A DNA stretch of 47,921 nt from Marmoricola sp. GTDB taxonomy: Bacteria > Actinomycetota > Actinomycetes > Propionibacteriales > Nocardioidaceae. Positions 1-7,304 of this stretch are shown in pieces; positions within the stretch are counted from its first letter, which is position 1, and every line of letters starts with the position of its first letter. The stretch is taken from the NCBI GenBank assembly GCA_025964775.1, contig JAOPYE010000030.1, positions 1 through 47,921 of the forward strand, given 5' to 3'. Position numbers and translations under genes: made by a program. The notes under the pieces were generated by a model, which ran no database searches, was not told the origin of the DNA, and was given only the letters and a program-made list of their open reading frames with translations.

Positions 1-1834
1 CGGAGATCGTCACACCCGACAAGGTCACATTGCCGGTGTTGGTCGCCTTGAACGTGTACGTCACCGGAGTCCCGACCACGTACGTCGCGCTCGAGGGCGT
101 CTTGGTCAGCACGATCGCCGGAGACGACGTACCCGGCACGGTGACCTGTGACGTATCGGTCACCGGTGGACCAGTCGGCGGATTGCCAGTGACGCCGGCT
201 GCGTTGGTCACCTTTCCGGCATCGACGTCCGCTTGGGACACCACGTAGGTCGCCGTACACACCAGCGTCGCGTTCGGAGCCAGCGTCGCCGGCTGGGACG
301 GCAGACAGGTGAGCCCACTCATCGATCCCGAGCCGGTGAAAGCGCCCTCACTGATCGTGACCCCGGTCAGGTTGGTGTTGCCGGTGTTGGTCGCCGTGAA
401 GGTGTACGTGATCGTCTGACCGGCCACCAGGGTGTTGGTCGAGGCGGTCTTCACCAGCTTGACGGACGGGTTGGGAGCAGGGGCGATGGTGAGCGCGTAG
501 TCCTCGACCTCACCAGCATCGGAGGGTCCGGTCGGGGACTGGGTCTGCGCCGCGTTGTAGCCGATCCGGAAGCGGGCATAGGTAGGCCCCGTCGTCAGAC
601 CGGAGAGCCCGCTCCAGGTCAGGGTCGCGCTGGTCGCTCCGGCGGCGAAGGTGCTACACGCACGTTCACCCGGGTTGTCGAAGACGCCGTTCTTGTTGAA
701 GTCGATCCAGCCACACGCCGTGCCCGCCGCACTCGCGGCGTTGATCGCGACGGTCGTCGAGTAGGTGGTGTCAGCAGCCGTGAGGGTGCCCAGTGTCACG
801 CCGTCATCGAACGTGTCATTGGTCGCCGTCGGACCCGCGTTGGGATCGACGACCGCGTTGGCCACGTTGGTGTTGTCGGCCGAGATGCCCGGGCCCAGGG
901 TCAGGTCGGAGATGACGGCGCTCGCGGCGTTGCCTTGATCGTAGGAGGCCGGCGCGTCGCCGAAGTCCTCGTCGAACGTGAACGAAACCGGAAAGCCGTC
1001 CGGTCCGTGTGCAGAAATCGGAGGCCCACTCACGAGCGCCGTGAACGAGGAGACGTTGAACGTCAGGGACGTCACCACCCCGGTGAAAGCAACCGTCCCA
1101 CATCCCGGGGGCGGTGGCGCGCCTGTGGAGCAGCTCAGGTTCATGGCCTTGTTGGTGGCCTCGATCGTATTGCCGCCGGTGATCGAAAGGTTGCGTCCGG
1201 ACGCCACAGCCATGGTGACACCCGGGGTGGTCAGCGTCAGACGAGTCGAGGTCGCATTGAGTGTTGACACGCCATTGGTCGAGGAGCCGACCGCCCCACC
1301 GAGCTCATCGAGGTGCATCCGAGGATTGCGCACCGGCCGGGAGAACGTGAACGTGAATGTCCCCAGGTTCGGGCACAGCCCGTACGCCGGGCAGCTCGCG
1401 GTGACGGCCTGGCCTGGCACCCAGGGAGTGATGCCGGGGCTGCCGTTGGGCGGCGCGGGCGTGTAGTCGCTCGCCACGTACCCGTAGCCACAGCAGCCGA
1501 AGTCGGTGCTCGATGCCGAGATCGACTTGCCACCCGGGCCGGCCTGGCTGCCGGTGACAGTCACCCCGGACGGATAGGTGATGGAGGCTCCCGCGCCCGA
1601 AGTGGGCAGTTGGTAGGCGGCAGCAGGATCGACCACGTGGAGCGGGAGGACCAGCAGCGCGAGGGCGCCGGCCACCGCGAGCGCTCGATGGACGCGTGCT
1701 CGCCGGGCCATCCTGACCGGAAGCACCACCAGAGCGGCAACGAGCGCCATGACGTCCATGAAGAAGTGGCCGAGGCGCGACGAACCCCGCCTCTTCAGGT
1801 GCTTGAACCCAGGCGCGCCCGAACTGCTTCTCAC
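1..1834 (-). CDS. Secreted surface protein with GEVED-type and DUF11-type repeats (3' end outside window)
   Basis: The frame is open from a GTG at 1834 to the window edge, so about 611 codons are visible and the C-terminus is missing. An AGGAG lies 6 nt before the GTG, and the preceding in-frame codon is a stop. Hydrophobic stretches fall at about residues 27-40 and 51-68, with a signal-peptidase-like site after PAAA near residue 73. An internal ATG at 1711 would give a more ordinary signal peptide (MARRARVHRALAVAG) but lacks a good ribosome site. The mature part has a Cys-containing N-terminal domain. A GEVED-type domain follows, opening with DFGDAPASY and closing with GEVEDYAL; it includes the calcium-site-like DFNKNGVFDNPGE. 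Then come beta-sandwich repeats with the DUF11-like phrases TYTFTATNTGNTNLTGVTIS and TYTFKATNTGNVTLSGVTIS. It is probably a large exported adhesin-like or wall-associated protein; its function is unknown. Confidence 0.85.
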   Translation of the reverse strand, partial: MRSSSGAPGFKHLKRRGSSRLGHFFMDVMALVAALVVLPVRMARRARVHRALAVAGALALLVLPLHVVDPAAAYQLPTSGAGASITYPSGVTVTGSQAGPGGKSISASSTDFGCCGYGYVASDYTPAPPNGSPGITPWVPGQAVTASCPAYGLCPNLGTFTFTFSRPVRNPRMHLDELGGAVGSSTNGVSTLNATSTRLTLTTPGVTMAVASGRNLSITGGNTIEATNKAMNLSCSTGAPPPPGCGTVAFTGVVTSLTFNVSSFTALVSGPPISAHGPDGFPVSFTFDEDFGDAPASYDQGNAASAVISDLTLGPGISADNTNVANAVVDPNAGPTATNDTFDDGVTLGTLTAADTTYSTTVAINAASAAGTACGWIDFNKNGVFDNPGERACSTFAAGATSATLTWSGLSGLTTGPTYARFRIGYNAAQTQSPTGPSDAGEVEDYALTIAPAPNPSVKLVKTASTNTLVAGQTITYTFTATNTGNTNLTGVTISEGAFTGSGSMSGLTCLPSQPATLAPNATLVCTATYVVSQADVDAGKVTNAAGVTGNPPTGPPVTDTSQVTVPGTSSPAIVLTKTPSSATYVVGTPVTYTFKATNTGNVTLSGVTIS

Positions 1835-1968
1835 TCACGTCTCCTGTCGATATCCCCACGACAAAGGCCAGACCTCGTCGGCAATAGACGGCCGAGCGAG
1901 TCGTGGCTTTACGTGGCGAATCGACAATTCGTTTGGGCGTGATGAAACGGGCGCCCTGCATGTTCTAC

Positions 1969-2115
1969 GGCTCCGCCGCGCTCTACCTTTGTCGCGGCTC
2001 CACCGCGCTCTACCTTTGTCGCGGCTCCACCGCGCTCTACCTTTGTCGCGGCTCCACCGCGCTCTACCTTCGTCGCGGCTCCACCGCGCTCTACCTTCGT
2101 CGCGGCTCCGCCGCG
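1969..2115. repeat. 27-bp tandem repeat array, five full copies plus a partial copy
   Basis: Full units start at 1969, 1996, 2023, 2050 and 2077; a 12-base partial copy starts at 2104. On the plus strand each unit reads GGCTCC(A/G)CCGCGCTCTACC followed by TTTGTCGC or TTCGTCGC. Copies differ only at an A/G and a T/C position. Each unit carries a short hairpin with arms CGCGG/CCGCG and a 5-nt loop. The array begins inside the last codons and stop of the isomerase-like gene at 2091-2900. It lies between that gene and the promoter region of the surface-protein gene. There are no spacers, so this is not CRISPR. Confidence 0.92.
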
Positions 2116-2900
2116 AAGTGCAACCGCCCGAACGCAAGCGACTCGAGCAGGTCCGCCTCACGGGCTTCCCGGGTGCCGGCCCGGCGGGTGTTGATCTCCA
2201 TCACGATGTGGCCGGCGAAGCCCTGGTTCGCCAGCAGTTCGAGGAATTCCCCGCACGGCTGCCCGCCACGACCCGGGACCAGGTGTTCGTCACGCGCCGA
2301 TCCACTGCCGTCGGTCATGTGGATGTGGCGCAGGCGCTGACCGAGTCGCCGCGCCATCTCGATCGGGTCGGAGTGCGCGGTGGCCGCGTGCGAGAGGTCG
2401 ATCGTCGTGTTGGCGTAGTCCTCACGACTCGGATCCCAGTGCGGTTGGTACACGTCCATCTCGCGGCGCGGGGTCGCCCGCCACGGGTACATGTTCTCCA
2501 CGGCGAACGCGATCCCGGTGCGCTTCTCCAGGTCGGCGATGCCCTCGACGAAGCCCTCGGCGTACTCCTTCTGCCACCGGAACGGTGGATGGACGACGAC
2601 CACGTCCGCGTCCAGCTCGTGGGCCATCTCGGCACTGCGTTCGAGCTTGGCCCACGGCTCGGTGCCCCACACACGTTGGGTGATCAGCAGGCACGGCGCG
2701 TGCACGGCGCAGACCGGGACCTCGTGGTAGTCGCGCAGCCGCCGGACCTTGTCGATGTCCTGGCTGATCGCGTCGATGCTGACCATCACCTCGACGGCGT
2801 CGTAGCCCAGCGCCGAGGCGTACTCGAAGGCGTGCGCGACGGTCTCTGGATAGACCGACGCTGTGGAGAGGGCGAAGAGCGGACCCGCGGGTGCACCCAC
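2091..2900 (-). CDS. Sugar-phosphate isomerase/epimerase-like TIM-barrel protein
   Basis: The 269-aa protein starts with GTG at 2900, 3 nt after the stop of the exopolyphosphatase gene, so the two are probably co-transcribed and coupled. The sequence has the alternating hydrophobic strands of the xylose-isomerase-like/AP-endonuclease-2 barrel. Candidate metal or substrate residues lie at strand ends: [28 protein letters not shown] and IVMEIN. The family isomerises or epimerises sugars and inositols; the substrate here cannot be read from sequence. A ppx/GppA gene beside such a barrel is a recurrent actinobacterial arrangement (I recall Rv0496-Rv0498 in M. tuberculosis). The last residues (AEPRRR and stop) lie inside the first units of the 27-bp tandem array, so the C-terminus may have been remodelled by repeat expansion. 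Confidence 0.85.
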   Translation of the reverse strand: MGAPAGPLFALSTASVYPETVAHAFEYASALGYDAVEVMVSIDAISQDIDKVRRLRDYHEVPVCAVHAPCLLITQRVWGTEPWAKLERSAEMAHELDADVVVVHPPFRWQKEYAEGFVEGIADLEKRTGIAFAVENMYPWRATPRREMDVYQPHWDPSREDYANTTIDLSHAATAHSDPIEMARRLGQRLRHIHMTDGSGSARDEHLVPGRGGQPCGEFLELLANQGFAGHIVMEINTRRAGTREAREADLLESLAFGRLHFAAEPRRR

Positions 2901-2903
2901 GCC

Positions 2904-3839
2904 TCAGCCCAGCACGCTCAGCTTGTCGAGCCGGTCCAGGATGATCCCCTCGCGCAGCGCCCACGGGCAGATCTCGAGTTCGCTGATGTCGAAGATGTCC
3001 AGCACCGCCGACGCCACGAACGCGCCCGCGACCACCTGGTGCGCGCGATCCGGGGAGACACCGGGGAGCGCGGAGATCTCCTCGCGCGACATCTCGACGA
3101 GCTTCGGGAGCCAGCTCTCGAGCACGTCTGCTTGCAGCATCCGACGGACGTAGAGTCCCTCGCTGGACGGTGCTGAACCGCAGATCCGGCCCAGCGAGCG
3201 GAACGTCTTCGACGTCGCGACCGCGTGGTCGAGCGGACCACCGCGCAGGAGGCTGCCGGCCTGCCGGGCGATGTCGGCGCGGATGGACCGGCGCAGCTCC
3301 CGCAGCGCATCCTCGTCCGGGCGGCCCTGGGCGAACCAGGTCCGGGCCAGCCGGCCTGCACCCAGGGGCAGGGACCACGCGACGTCGGGCGCCTCGGCCG
3401 AACCGGCGGCGATCTCCAGGGAGCCACCGCCGATGTCGAAGACGCCGAGGCGACCCGACGACCAGCCGAACCAGCGGCGTACGGCGAGGAAGGTGAGCCG
3501 CGCCTCGTCCTCGCCCGACAGCACGGCGATCCGGGCTCCCGTGTTGGCCAGGACGTGCTCGAGGACGGCATCGGCGTTGACCGCATCGCGGACCGCCGAG
3601 GTCGCGAAGCCGTAGATCTCCTCGCAGCCCTTGTCCTCGGCGAGCTCGAGGGCGTCGCCGACGAAGTTCGTCAGCGCAGCGATGCCGGCTTCGGTGATCG
3701 CTCCGTCGGAGTCGAGGTGCTCGGCCAGCCGCAGGGGCTCCTTGTACGACGACGCCGGGCTCGGCGCAGCACCACCGTGCGCATCCACGACAAGCAGATG
3801 CCCGGTGTTGGAGCCGATGTCGAGCACACCCAGGCGCAT
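2904..3839 (-). CDS. ppx: Ppx/GppA family exopolyphosphatase
   Basis: The 311-aa protein is a one-domain member of the ASKHA ATPase-fold family that hydrolyses polyphosphate or pppGpp. Visible signatures are the first phosphate-binding loop [14 protein letters not shown] at the N-terminus, SGEDEARL carrying the expected catalytic Glu near residue 120, and the second loop [13 protein letters not shown] near residue 140. It lacks the C-terminal HD-type extension of the long E. coli enzymes, as expected for actinobacterial Ppx1-type proteins. The ATG at 3839 follows a TAACCT hexamer by 6 nt, suggesting a leaderless mRNA. It is the first gene of a two-gene unit with the isomerase-like barrel. Polyphosphatase and GppA activities cannot be told apart from sequence. 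Confidence 0.9.
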   Translation of the reverse strand: MRLGVLDIGSNTGHLLVVDAHGGAAPSPASSYKEPLRLAEHLDSDGAITEAGIAALTNFVGDALELAEDKGCEEIYGFATSAVRDAVNADAVLEHVLANTGARIAVLSGEDEARLTFLAVRRWFGWSSGRLGVFDIGGGSLEIAAGSAEAPDVAWSLPLGAGRLARTWFAQGRPDEDALRELRRSIRADIARQAGSLLRGGPLDHAVATSKTFRSLGRICGSAPSSEGLYVRRMLQADVLESWLPKLVEMSREEISALPGVSPDRAHQVVAGAFVASAVLDIFDISELEICPWALREGIILDRLDKLSVLG

Positions 3840-3851
3840 ACGACGAGGTTA
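3840..3851 (-). promoter_or_regulatory. Predicted leaderless promoter of ppx
   Basis: On the minus strand TAACCT (3851-3846) is followed by CGTCGT and then the ATG of ppx. This matches the TAnnnT-6 nt-start pattern repeated across the window and predicts transcription starting at the A of ATG. No convincing -35 is visible. Confidence 0.6.
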
Positions 3852-3935
3852 GCCGCTTCCGGTCGTCGAGCTTGTCGTGGCGGGGCCGCAGGGGAGCCGA
3901 GCGACCGACTGCAGGACGGCCGACCCCGGAGCGCC

Positions 3936-3947
3936 TAGGCTGTGCCG
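3936..3947 (+). promoter_or_regulatory. Predicted leaderless promoter of the Cys-rich unknown gene
   Basis: TAGGCT at 3936-3941 is followed by GTGCCG and then GTG at 3948. The 6-nt spacing places the transcription start on the second GTG, which decides between two in-frame GTG codons at 3942 and 3948. Confidence 0.6.
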
Positions 3948-4742
3948 GTGCCAGAAGTAGATCTCGTCATCCCGCGTGCCTGGTTCGAGTTCGCCGACCC
4001 TGCCGACGCAGAACAGGTCTTCCGTTGCGACCTGACCTGGCTGACGTCGAACTGGACGTGCATCTTCGGCAACGGCTGTCAGGGGATCTACGAAACGTCG
4101 CCCGACGCGGGTTGCTGCACGCTCGGCGCACACTTCTCCGGGACCGAGGACGAGGAGCGGGTGGCGGTCTGGGTCGACAAGCTCGATGACAGCCTCTGGG
4201 AGCGGCGTGGCGAAGCGCTGTCGGCCAAGGGCAAGGTGTCGCGCAAGAAGTGGACCGAGGTCGAGGACGGCGAGCGGAAGACCCGCGTCGTCGGGGGCAC
4301 CGGCAAGAACGGAATCCGCGACCGGGCCTGCATCTTCCACAACTCGCGCGACTTCGCAGGCGGCTACGGCTGTGCCCTGCACGCCCTGGCGTTGCGCGAG
4401 GACGTGCACTTCGTCGAGACCAAGCCGGACGTCTGCTGGCAGCTGCCGATCCGGCGTACCTTCCGCGACGTCGAGCTCACCGACGGCACGACGTACTCCG
4501 AGGTCAGCATCGGCGAGTACGACCGACGGGGCTGGGGTCCCGGTGGTCACGACCTCGACTGGTACTGCTCGGGAAACACCGAAGCGCACGTCGGCGCGGA
4601 GCCGGTCTACCTCTCCAACGCGACCGAGCTGATCGCCCTGATGGGACAGCCTGCGTACGACGTCCTGGCGGTCGGCTGCGAGCGCCACCTGCGTTCGCGT
4701 TCGCTTCTCGCACTGCACCCGGCCTCGTCTCCCAGAGAGTGA
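3948..4742 (+). CDS. Conserved Cys-rich protein of unknown function
   Basis: About 264 aa from GTG 3948; GTG 3942 would add two residues, but the TAGGCT-6 nt spacing favours 3948. I do not recognise a named domain. Cysteines cluster in the N-terminal quarter ([20 protein letters not shown], then a CC pair) and in the middle (RACIFHN, GCALHAL, DVCWQLP). His and acidic residues lie between them, suggesting a metal or Fe-S centre like those in the YkgJ/DUF3109-type families; that is inference only. There is no signal peptide or membrane segment, so it should be cytoplasmic. The C-terminal stop lies in a 12-bp triplicated sequence. It is transcribed away from ppx; the VOC-fold gene follows 72 bp downstream. 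Confidence 0.8.
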   Translation: MPEVDLVIPRAWFEFADPADAEQVFRCDLTWLTSNWTCIFGNGCQGIYETSPDAGCCTLGAHFSGTEDEERVAVWVDKLDDSLWERRGEALSAKGKVSRKKWTEVEDGERKTRVVGGTGKNGIRDRACIFHNSRDFAGGYGCALHALALREDVHFVETKPDVCWQLPIRRTFRDVELTDGTTYSEVSIGEYDRRGWGPGGHDLDWYCSGNTEAHVGAEPVYLSNATELIALMGQPAYDVLAVGCERHLRSRSLLALHPASSPRE

Positions 4743-4766
4743 CCCAGAGAGTGGCGCAGAGAGTGA
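4731..4766. repeat. 12-bp sequence in three tandem copies across a stop codon
   Basis: Copies at 4731-4742 (CCCAGAGAGTGA), 4743-4754 (CCCAGAGAGTGG) and 4755-4766 (CGCAGAGAGTGA). The first contains the stop codon of the upstream Cys-rich gene. It looks like a recent slippage product. Confidence 0.9.
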
Positions 4767-4802
4767 TCCGACCCCGGTGTGCGACCCGCATTCCGGCAGG
4801 GT

Positions 4803-4814
4803 GAGAATCGACCC
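4803..4814 (+). promoter_or_regulatory. Possible leaderless promoter of the glyoxalase-fold gene
   Basis: GAGAAT (4803-4808), CGACCC, then ATG at 4815: the same 6-nt spacing as other leaderless candidates here, but the hexamer lacks the leading T. A purine-rich AGGGTGAG just upstream could instead be a weak ribosome site. Confidence 0.35.
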
Positions 4815-5453
4815 ATGCGCCTCGACCACATCATCTTCGCCGCCGGACCGGACGGCATCGCCGCGACCGCCGATCGCCTCTCGAAGGTGCTCGGCGAGGA
4901 CTTCACCGACGGTGGTGTGCACCCCCGCTTCGGGACCCGCAACCGGATCCTGCCGCTGACCGACGGCACCTACCTGGAGCTCGTCGAGGTCCTCGACCAT
5001 CCCGCTTCGGACAAGGCCCCGTTCGGCCAGGCCGTGCGTGCCCGTTCAGAGCTCGGTGGCGGCTGGCTGGGCTGGGTCGTCTCGGTCGAGGACCTCGCGC
5101 CGGTGGAGGCACGACTGGGTCGCGAGTCGGTCAAGGGCAACCGTCACCGCCCCGACGGCACCGAGCTGCTCTGGCGACAGGTCGGCGTCAAGGGCCTGCA
5201 GTCCGACCCGCAGCTGCCGTACTTCATCCAGTGGCAGACCGACCCGCACCTGCACCCCTCAGCCGGGGCGAGTGGGCAGATTTCCCTTGCGTCACTGGAG
5301 ATCGCGGGCGATCCGGCCCGTGTCACCGAGTGGCTCGGCGCCCCGGTGGAGCAGCCGCTGGAGGACGTCAAGGTCGAGTGGGTCGCGCCCAACGGCACCC
5401 CCGGCATCGTCGCCGCCCAGTTCCAGACGCCGTCAGGCCTCGTGCGCCTCTGA
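4815..5453 (+). CDS. VOC-superfamily (glyoxalase-like) protein
   Basis: 212 aa from ATG 4815. An upstream in-frame ATG at 4779 would add 12 residues that do not fit the fold. The N-terminus MRLDHIIFAAG is the first strand of a VOC module, with the metal-ligand-type His at residue 4. PLTDGTYLELVEVL supplies the Glu-bearing strand, and a second module with PYFIQWQ and HPSAGASGQISLASLEI follows. The layout fits the Glyoxalase_3 subfamily of about 200 aa, found as stand-alone cytoplasmic proteins in actinobacteria. Enzymes of this fold include dioxygenases, isomerases and resistance proteins, so no reaction is assigned. The methyltransferase gene follows after 4 nt, suggesting one transcript. Confidence 0.85.
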   Translation: MRLDHIIFAAGPDGIAATADRLSKVLGEDFTDGGVHPRFGTRNRILPLTDGTYLELVEVLDHPASDKAPFGQAVRARSELGGGWLGWVVSVEDLAPVEARLGRESVKGNRHRPDGTELLWRQVGVKGLQSDPQLPYFIQWQTDPHLHPSAGASGQISLASLEIAGDPARVTEWLGAPVEQPLEDVKVEWVAPNGTPGIVAAQFQTPSGLVRL

Positions 5454-5457
5454 GCTC

Positions 5458-6138
5458 GTGATCCGCCGTAGCCCCAACATCTGGGACAACCCGGCGACGT
5501 ACGAGATCGAGAACCGCGGCGTCGACCCCGATGGGCTGATCGCTACGGCGATGGCCGCACGCGCGGACCTGACCGGCACCGTCGTCGACATCGGTTGCGG
5601 CACCGGGTTCCACCTACCCGGATTCGCTGCCACGGCCGCCCGCGTCGTCGGGGTCGAGCCGCATCCGCCGCTGGTGGCGATCGCCAGACGACGGGTACGC
5701 CGGTACCCGAACGTCGAGGTCGTCTACGGATCCGCCGCCGACGTTCCGCTGCCGGATGCTTCGGCCGACGTCGCCCATGCCCGGTGGGCCTACTTCTTCG
5801 GGCCCGGCAGCGAGCCCGGCCTGGCCGAGCTCGACCGGGTGATGCGACCCGGAGGGACCGCCTTCGTCATCGACAACGACCCGACGAGGTCGACCTTCGG
5901 CGGTTGGTTCCGGCGCGGCTTCGCCGAGGTCGACCCGGTGGCCGTCGAGAGGTTCTGGGACAGCCACGGCTGGGAACGCGAACGGCTGTTGATCCGCTGG
6001 GAGTTCGGGTACCGGCAGGACTTCGAGGCCGTCGTACGGATCGAGTTGCCGACGGCCGTCGCCGAGGAGGTTCTGGTCGAGTATCCCGATGCCACCGGCA
6101 CCGACTACGCGATCAACCTGTGGTGGCGCAGGTTCTAG
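5458..6138 (+). CDS. Class I SAM-dependent methyltransferase
   Basis: 226 aa from GTG 5458, 4 nt after the VOC gene stop. Motif I is VVDIGCGTGFHLPG, the acidic loop VVGVEPHPP follows, and ADVAHARWAYFFGPG plus RVMRPGGTAFVIDND are the usual post-I and motif III regions. The fold is that of Methyltransf_11-type small-molecule methyltransferases. The tail (YRQDFEAVVRIELP, NLWWRRF) is typical of an actinobacterial subgroup without known substrate. It converges with the LacI-type gene, whose stop is 12 bp away. The stop codon sits in a GGTTCTAG sequence repeated 15 bp downstream at the stop of the opposing gene. Confidence 0.85.
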   Translation: MIRRSPNIWDNPATYEIENRGVDPDGLIATAMAARADLTGTVVDIGCGTGFHLPGFAATAARVVGVEPHPPLVAIARRRVRRYPNVEVVYGSAADVPLPDASADVAHARWAYFFGPGSEPGLAELDRVMRPGGTAFVIDNDPTRSTFGGWFRRGFAEVDPVAVERFWDSHGWERERLLIRWEFGYRQDFEAVVRIELPTAVAEEVLVEYPDATGTDYAINLWWRRF

Positions 6139-6153
6139 GAGCCCCGGTTCTAG
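6131..6153. repeat. GGTTCTAG direct repeat carrying both convergent stop codons
   Basis: GGTTCTAG occurs at 6131-6138 and 6146-6153. Because CTAG is self-complementary, the first copy ends the methyltransferase (TAG) and the second ends the LacI-type gene on the other strand. No terminator hairpin is evident here. Confidence 0.7.
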
Positions 6154-7196
6154 CGTGCACTGTCACGCAGGGTGGACCGCCGGACGACGAGAGTCGGCTC
6201 GAGCATGCGGGCCGGCTCGGTGACCGTCTTGTGCGACAGCACGGTGTGCAGCAGGTCGACGATCTCGATGGCGACCTGTTCAAGCGGCTGGCGCACCGAG
6301 GTCAGCCCGGGCCAGGTCACCTGGGCCCCGAGAGAGTCATCGAAGCCGACGACGCCGACGTCGACCCCGGGGCGGAGCCCGCGCTCCGCCAGGGCGTGCA
6401 GGACCCCGATGCCCAGGGTGTCACTGGCACAGGCGAAGGCCGTCACGGTCGGATCCTCGAGAAGTTCGTGGGCAGCCATCCGGGCGGCGTCGACGTTGTC
6501 GGTGATCCGGACGCCGAGCCCGTCGGTCGACGTCCCGGCCGCGGCCATGGCGGCTTCCCAGCCGGCTCGACGGTCCTCACCGATCCGCGAAGCGGCCTCC
6601 CACCCGAGCCAGGCCACCCGGGCATGACCGACCTCGAGGAGGTGCTCGGTGGCCAGGCGGGCACCGTGGGCGCCGGCGACATCGACCCAGGGGTGCCGGG
6701 CACTCGGGTCGTCCCAGGGCCGGCCGAAGGTGACGTAGGGAGCGCCGACGCGACTGAGCAGGTCGGCCGCAGGGGTCCCTGCATAGGTGTCGGTGATGAC
6801 GAACGCATCGACCGCGGTGGCTCGCAGGAGCTCGTCATAGCCGTCGAGCGGGTCGTCGGGGTCACCGGCGAAGAGCACGATGTGGTGGCCAGTCCGGGCC
6901 GTCGCCTCGACGAGGGTGTGCACGAACCGGTCCATCGTGGCGTTGCTGGTGCCTTCCTGCGCCTCCTCGAAACGCAGGCCGATCATGTGCGAGGACCGGG
7001 TCCGCAGCTGCCGAGCCGCCCGGTTCGGGGTGTAGCCGAGCTCGGCGATGACCGCCCGGACCTTGGCCAGCGTGTCCTCGCGGAGCAGCTCGGGGTTGTT
7101 CAGCGCGTTCGAGACGGTCTGCCGCGACACTCCGGCACGTTCGGCCACGGTGGCGAGCGTCGGCTGCGGGTCGCTGTGCCGTCGGCTCGGACTCAT
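6150..7196 (-). CDS. LacI/GalR-family transcriptional regulator
   Basis: 348 aa, the usual length for the family. The N-terminal helix-turn-helix and hinge are clear: TLATVAERAGVSRQTVSNAL followed by NNPELLREDTLAKVRAVIAELGYTPNRAARQLRT. The rest is a periplasmic-binding-protein-like effector domain (IGLRFEE, VDAFVITDTYAGTPAADLL, VGVVGFDDSLGAQVTWPGLTS). Such proteins repress sugar-uptake or catabolic genes and release DNA on binding a sugar. No sugar transporter or catabolic gene lies next to it, so its target is elsewhere or only itself. A perfect 12-bp palindrome lies directly downstream of its predicted -10, strongly suggesting autorepression. Start ATG 7196 is preceded by GGGAGG at short spacing. 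Confidence 0.92.
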   Translation of the reverse strand: MSPSRRHSDPQPTLATVAERAGVSRQTVSNALNNPELLREDTLAKVRAVIAELGYTPNRAARQLRTRSSHMIGLRFEEAQEGTSNATMDRFVHTLVEATARTGHHIVLFAGDPDDPLDGYDELLRATAVDAFVITDTYAGTPAADLLSRVGAPYVTFGRPWDDPSARHPWVDVAGAHGARLATEHLLEVGHARVAWLGWEAASRIGEDRRAGWEAAMAAAGTSTDGLGVRITDNVDAARMAAHELLEDPTVTAFACASDTLGIGVLHALAERGLRPGVDVGVVGFDDSLGAQVTWPGLTSVRQPLEQVAIEIVDLLHTVLSHKTVTEPARMLEPTLVVRRSTLRDSAR

Positions 7197-7232
7197 CGGG
7201 CCTCCCTGGTGTGCGGCCTGGCCGGTCTCGTG

Positions 7233-7250
7233 TGGAACGTTCCAAGACTA
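7233..7250 (-). promoter_or_regulatory. Predicted LacI-family operator abutting the regulator's own -10 box
   Basis: TGGAACGTTCCA (7233-7244) is a perfect palindrome with the central CG typical of LacI/GalR operators. On the minus strand it follows TAGTCT (7250-7245) immediately, so the start point at about 7238 would fall inside the operator. A bound dimer would block initiation of the LacI-type gene. Confidence 0.75.
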
Positions 7251-7292
7251 GATGACTGAGCGCGCCTGACTCATCCTGTCGGCGTTAGCACA

Positions 7293-7304
7293 TATGTTCG
7301 AGTC
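7293..7304 (+). promoter_or_regulatory. Predicted leaderless promoter of radA
   Basis: TATGTT (7293-7298), CGAGTC, then ATG at 7305. The 6-nt spacing matches the repeated leaderless pattern in this window; no ribosome site precedes the ATG. Confidence 0.65.

Noticed and set aside
1969..2115. CRISPR-like regular repeat
   Set aside because: The 27-bp units are contiguous with no unique spacers and no cas genes are nearby; it is a tandem array.
1749..3176. Long plus-strand open frame (475 codons) opposite the isomerase-like and ppx genes
   Set aside because: It is antisense to two clear gene families, has no recognisable domain and crosses their boundaries; it reflects high GC third-position bias.
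5595..7259. Long plus-strand frame (554 codons) opposite the LacI-type gene
   Set aside because: Arg/Gly-rich composition without motifs, overlapping two genes with clear domains.
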